DNA of 52,367 nucleotides from Paraplanobispora takensis (lineage in GTDB: Bacteria > Actinomycetota > Actinomycetes > Streptosporangiales > Streptosporangiaceae): positions 1 to 52,367 of the forward strand of contig NZ_BOOK01000053.1 of the NCBI RefSeq assembly GCF_016863195.1, given 5' to 3'. Below, piece after piece: positions 47,847 through 52,367 of this stretch. The notes beneath the pieces were generated by a model. That model ran no database searches. It was given only the letters and a program-made list of their open reading frames with translations, and was not told the origin of the DNA. Each line of letters starts with the position of its first letter. Within the stretch, counting starts at the first letter, position 1. The position numbers and the translations under genes were made by a program.

Positions 47847-49086
47847 GGAACAGCAGCACCCGTCCCAGGCCGATCAGGGCGGCGGCCGCGATGAACCAGG
47901 CGGTGTTGAGCCGGGTGCGCCACTGCAGCAGCAGGGCCGCCACGGCCAGGACGACGGTGAGCGGGTCCACGAAGGCCTCGCCCGCCAGCTCGATCGTGAC
48001 CCCCGCCATCAGCGCGAGCGCGGTGGCGTTGACGCCGTCCAGGAACGCCGCCGACCACGCCCTGCCGCGGATCCGGTCGACGATCCGGGTCAGCAGGGCG
48101 ACGAAGGCGAACGAGGGGGCGAAGATCCCGATCGTCGCCAGGACCGCGCCGGGCAGTCCGGCGATCACGTAGCCGAGGAAGGTGGCGGTGGTGAACACCG
48201 GTCCCGGGGTGACCTGCCCGATGGAGACCGCGTCCAGCAGCTGCGTGCGGGTGATCCATCCCAGCCGTTCGGTCAGGTCGCCCTCCAGGAAGGCGAGCAG
48301 CACGTAACCGCTGCCGTACAGCACCGAACCGATCTTCAGGAAGATCAGGAAGAGCTGGGCCGGCTGACCGCCCGTGGGGTCGGGGAAGCGCGGCCCGTAC
48401 GCCGATCCCGGCAGCCATCCCGGCAGCGCTCCCAGCACGGGGGCCGTCAGGGCGTGCATCCCGCCGTCCCGCGACCGGCCCGCCCAGGTGCGCACGGCCA
48501 TGAGCGCCAGCCCGCCGGCCGCCAGCACGGCCAGCTCGTCGGCCCCGAGCAGGTAGGCCGCCAGCGCGGCCACGGCGAGCACGGCCGTCGTCCGGTCCTT
48601 CACCGCGGTCTTGAGCAGGCCGGCCAGCGCCCACACCACGATCGCCACCACCACGGGCTTGATCCCGTACAGCAGCCCCTCGGCCGCGGGCAGCTGCCCG
48701 TAGCGCACGTACGCCCAGGCCAGGGCGAGCACGATGGCGAAGGCCGGAAGGATGAAGCACACTCCGGCCAGGACGAGCCCCTTCCACCGGGCCCGCTCGT
48801 GGCCGAGGTGGATGGCCAGCTCGGTGGAGTTCGGCCCCGGGATGAGGTTGGTCGCGCCCATCAGGTCGAGGAAACGCTCGTCGCTGACCCAGCCGCGCCG
48901 CCGTACCAGCTCCTCGCGCATCATCGCGATGTGCGCGGCCGGACCGCCGAACCCGATCACGCCGAGCTTCAGGAAGACCGCGGCCACCTCGCCCAGCGCC
49001 CGGCCCCGCCGCGCGCCCCGGCCATGCCCTCCACCGTCGCCGGCGAGCCTGTCACCTCCGTCCGGCACGCCGTCCGAGCCGCTCAT
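47842..49086 (-). CDS. chrA: chromate-transporter (CHR) family protein
   Basis: A 414-residue two-domain CHR protein. The first half has VFLKLGVIGFGGPAAHIAMM, the RRGWVSDERFLDLMG loop and PGPNSTELA. The second half has the inverted duplicate IGSVLYGSGYVLLAFLEGD, LTERLGWITRTQLLDAVSIG and QVTPGPVFTTATFLGY. About ten membrane helices. ChrA exports chromate, or sulfate-like anions, using the proton gradient. ATG 49086 is chosen because AAGGAG lies 4 bases upstream. An upstream open frame adds 22 codons, but without family support. Confidence 0.9.
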   Translation of the reverse strand: MSGSDGVPDGGDRLAGDGGGHGRGARRGRALGEVAAVFLKLGVIGFGGPAAHIAMMREELVRRRGWVSDERFLDLMGATNLIPGPNSTELAIHLGHERARWKGLVLAGVCFILPAFAIVLALAWAYVRYGQLPAAEGLLYGIKPVVVAIVVWALAGLLKTAVKDRTTAVLAVAALAAYLLGADELAVLAAGGLALMAVRTWAGRSRDGGMHALTAPVLGALPGWLPGSAYGPRFPDPTGGQPAQLFLIFLKIGSVLYGSGYVLLAFLEGDLTERLGWITRTQLLDAVSIGQVTPGPVFTTATFLGYVIAGLPGAVLATIGIFAPSFAFVALLTRIVDRIRGRAWSAAFLDGVNATALALMAGVTIELAGEAFVDPLTVVLAVAALLLQWRTRLNTAWFIAAAALIGLGRVLLFP

Positions 49087-49176
49087 CCCTCTCCTTCTCG
49101 CGCGGGCCTCCGGCTCGCAATCATCCGGCGTCACGGTGAACGCACGGTGCACACCGCGGGGACGCCGGATGACTCC

Positions 49177-52367
<3,191 letters not shown>

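Overview
The window is a high-GC, gene-dense actinomycete chromosome segment. Third codon positions are almost always G or C, starts are ATG, GTG or TTG, and many neighbouring genes overlap by 4 bases (ATGA or GTGA). The mix of AfsR/SARP, LAL-type LuxR, S-adenosyl methyltransferase (DUF574-type) and NarL/DesK proteins fits a filamentous actinomycete such as Streptosporangiaceae or Streptomyces; the family is inference. No tRNA, rRNA, transposase or CRISPR array was seen.

1-860 holds the start of a luciferase-like flavin oxidoreductase, a DUF2277 protein and a small membrane protein. 894-14380 is the main biosynthetic region. A KAS III-like acyltransferase (-) diverges from a tightly coupled operon (+) encoding an AfsA-type double-hotdog protein, an isoprenylcysteine-methyltransferase-like membrane protein, a PEP-synthase/PigC-like ATP enzyme, a UbiA-type prenyltransferase (apparently starting at CTG), a P450 and a nitroreductase. 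An FkbO/Hyg5-family chorismatase and a phenylacetate-CoA-ligase-like enzyme follow, closed by a perfect 18-bp hairpin. A PLP decarboxylase and a flavodoxin-like reductase sit at the edge. The plausible logic is: chorismate to a cyclic or aromatic acid, CoA activation, prenylation and oxidation, ATP-driven condensation, and acyl transfer. I know of no characterised pathway with this set.

14377-29292 is mostly housekeeping and regulation: a quinone-reductase-like enzyme, a membrane lipase-like protein behind a 22-bp palindrome, a CHAP hydrolase, a giant LuxR ATPase, a membrane protein with a NarL-type two-component pair, a degenerate shikimate-kinase-like protein, and an NmrA/MFS pair divergent from a LysR regulator.

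29498-41701 is a second unusual locus. A heterodimeric ABC exporter and a RimK/LysX-like ATP-grasp ligase face an operon (-) that begins with a tiny 26-codon gene absent from ordinary ORF calling. That gene has a perfect ribosome-binding site and genome-like codon use. It is followed by a strong hairpin, a PqqD-domain/M50 membrane peptidase, a degenerate ATPase with TPRs and an old-yellow-enzyme reductase. A SARP regulator is divergent, with an 8+8-bp inverted repeat in the shared promoter region. This looks like a minimal ribosomal-peptide system.

41794-52367 holds a GlxA-type regulator, a Thr-rich membrane protein, a secreted WAVG-repeat protein, a carboxylesterase with a MarR regulator, a DUF574-type methyltransferase, a ChrA transporter and most of a HAMP-array hybrid histidine kinase. 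Short tandem repeats recur at gene ends: in three cases the bases around a stop codon are themselves repeated.
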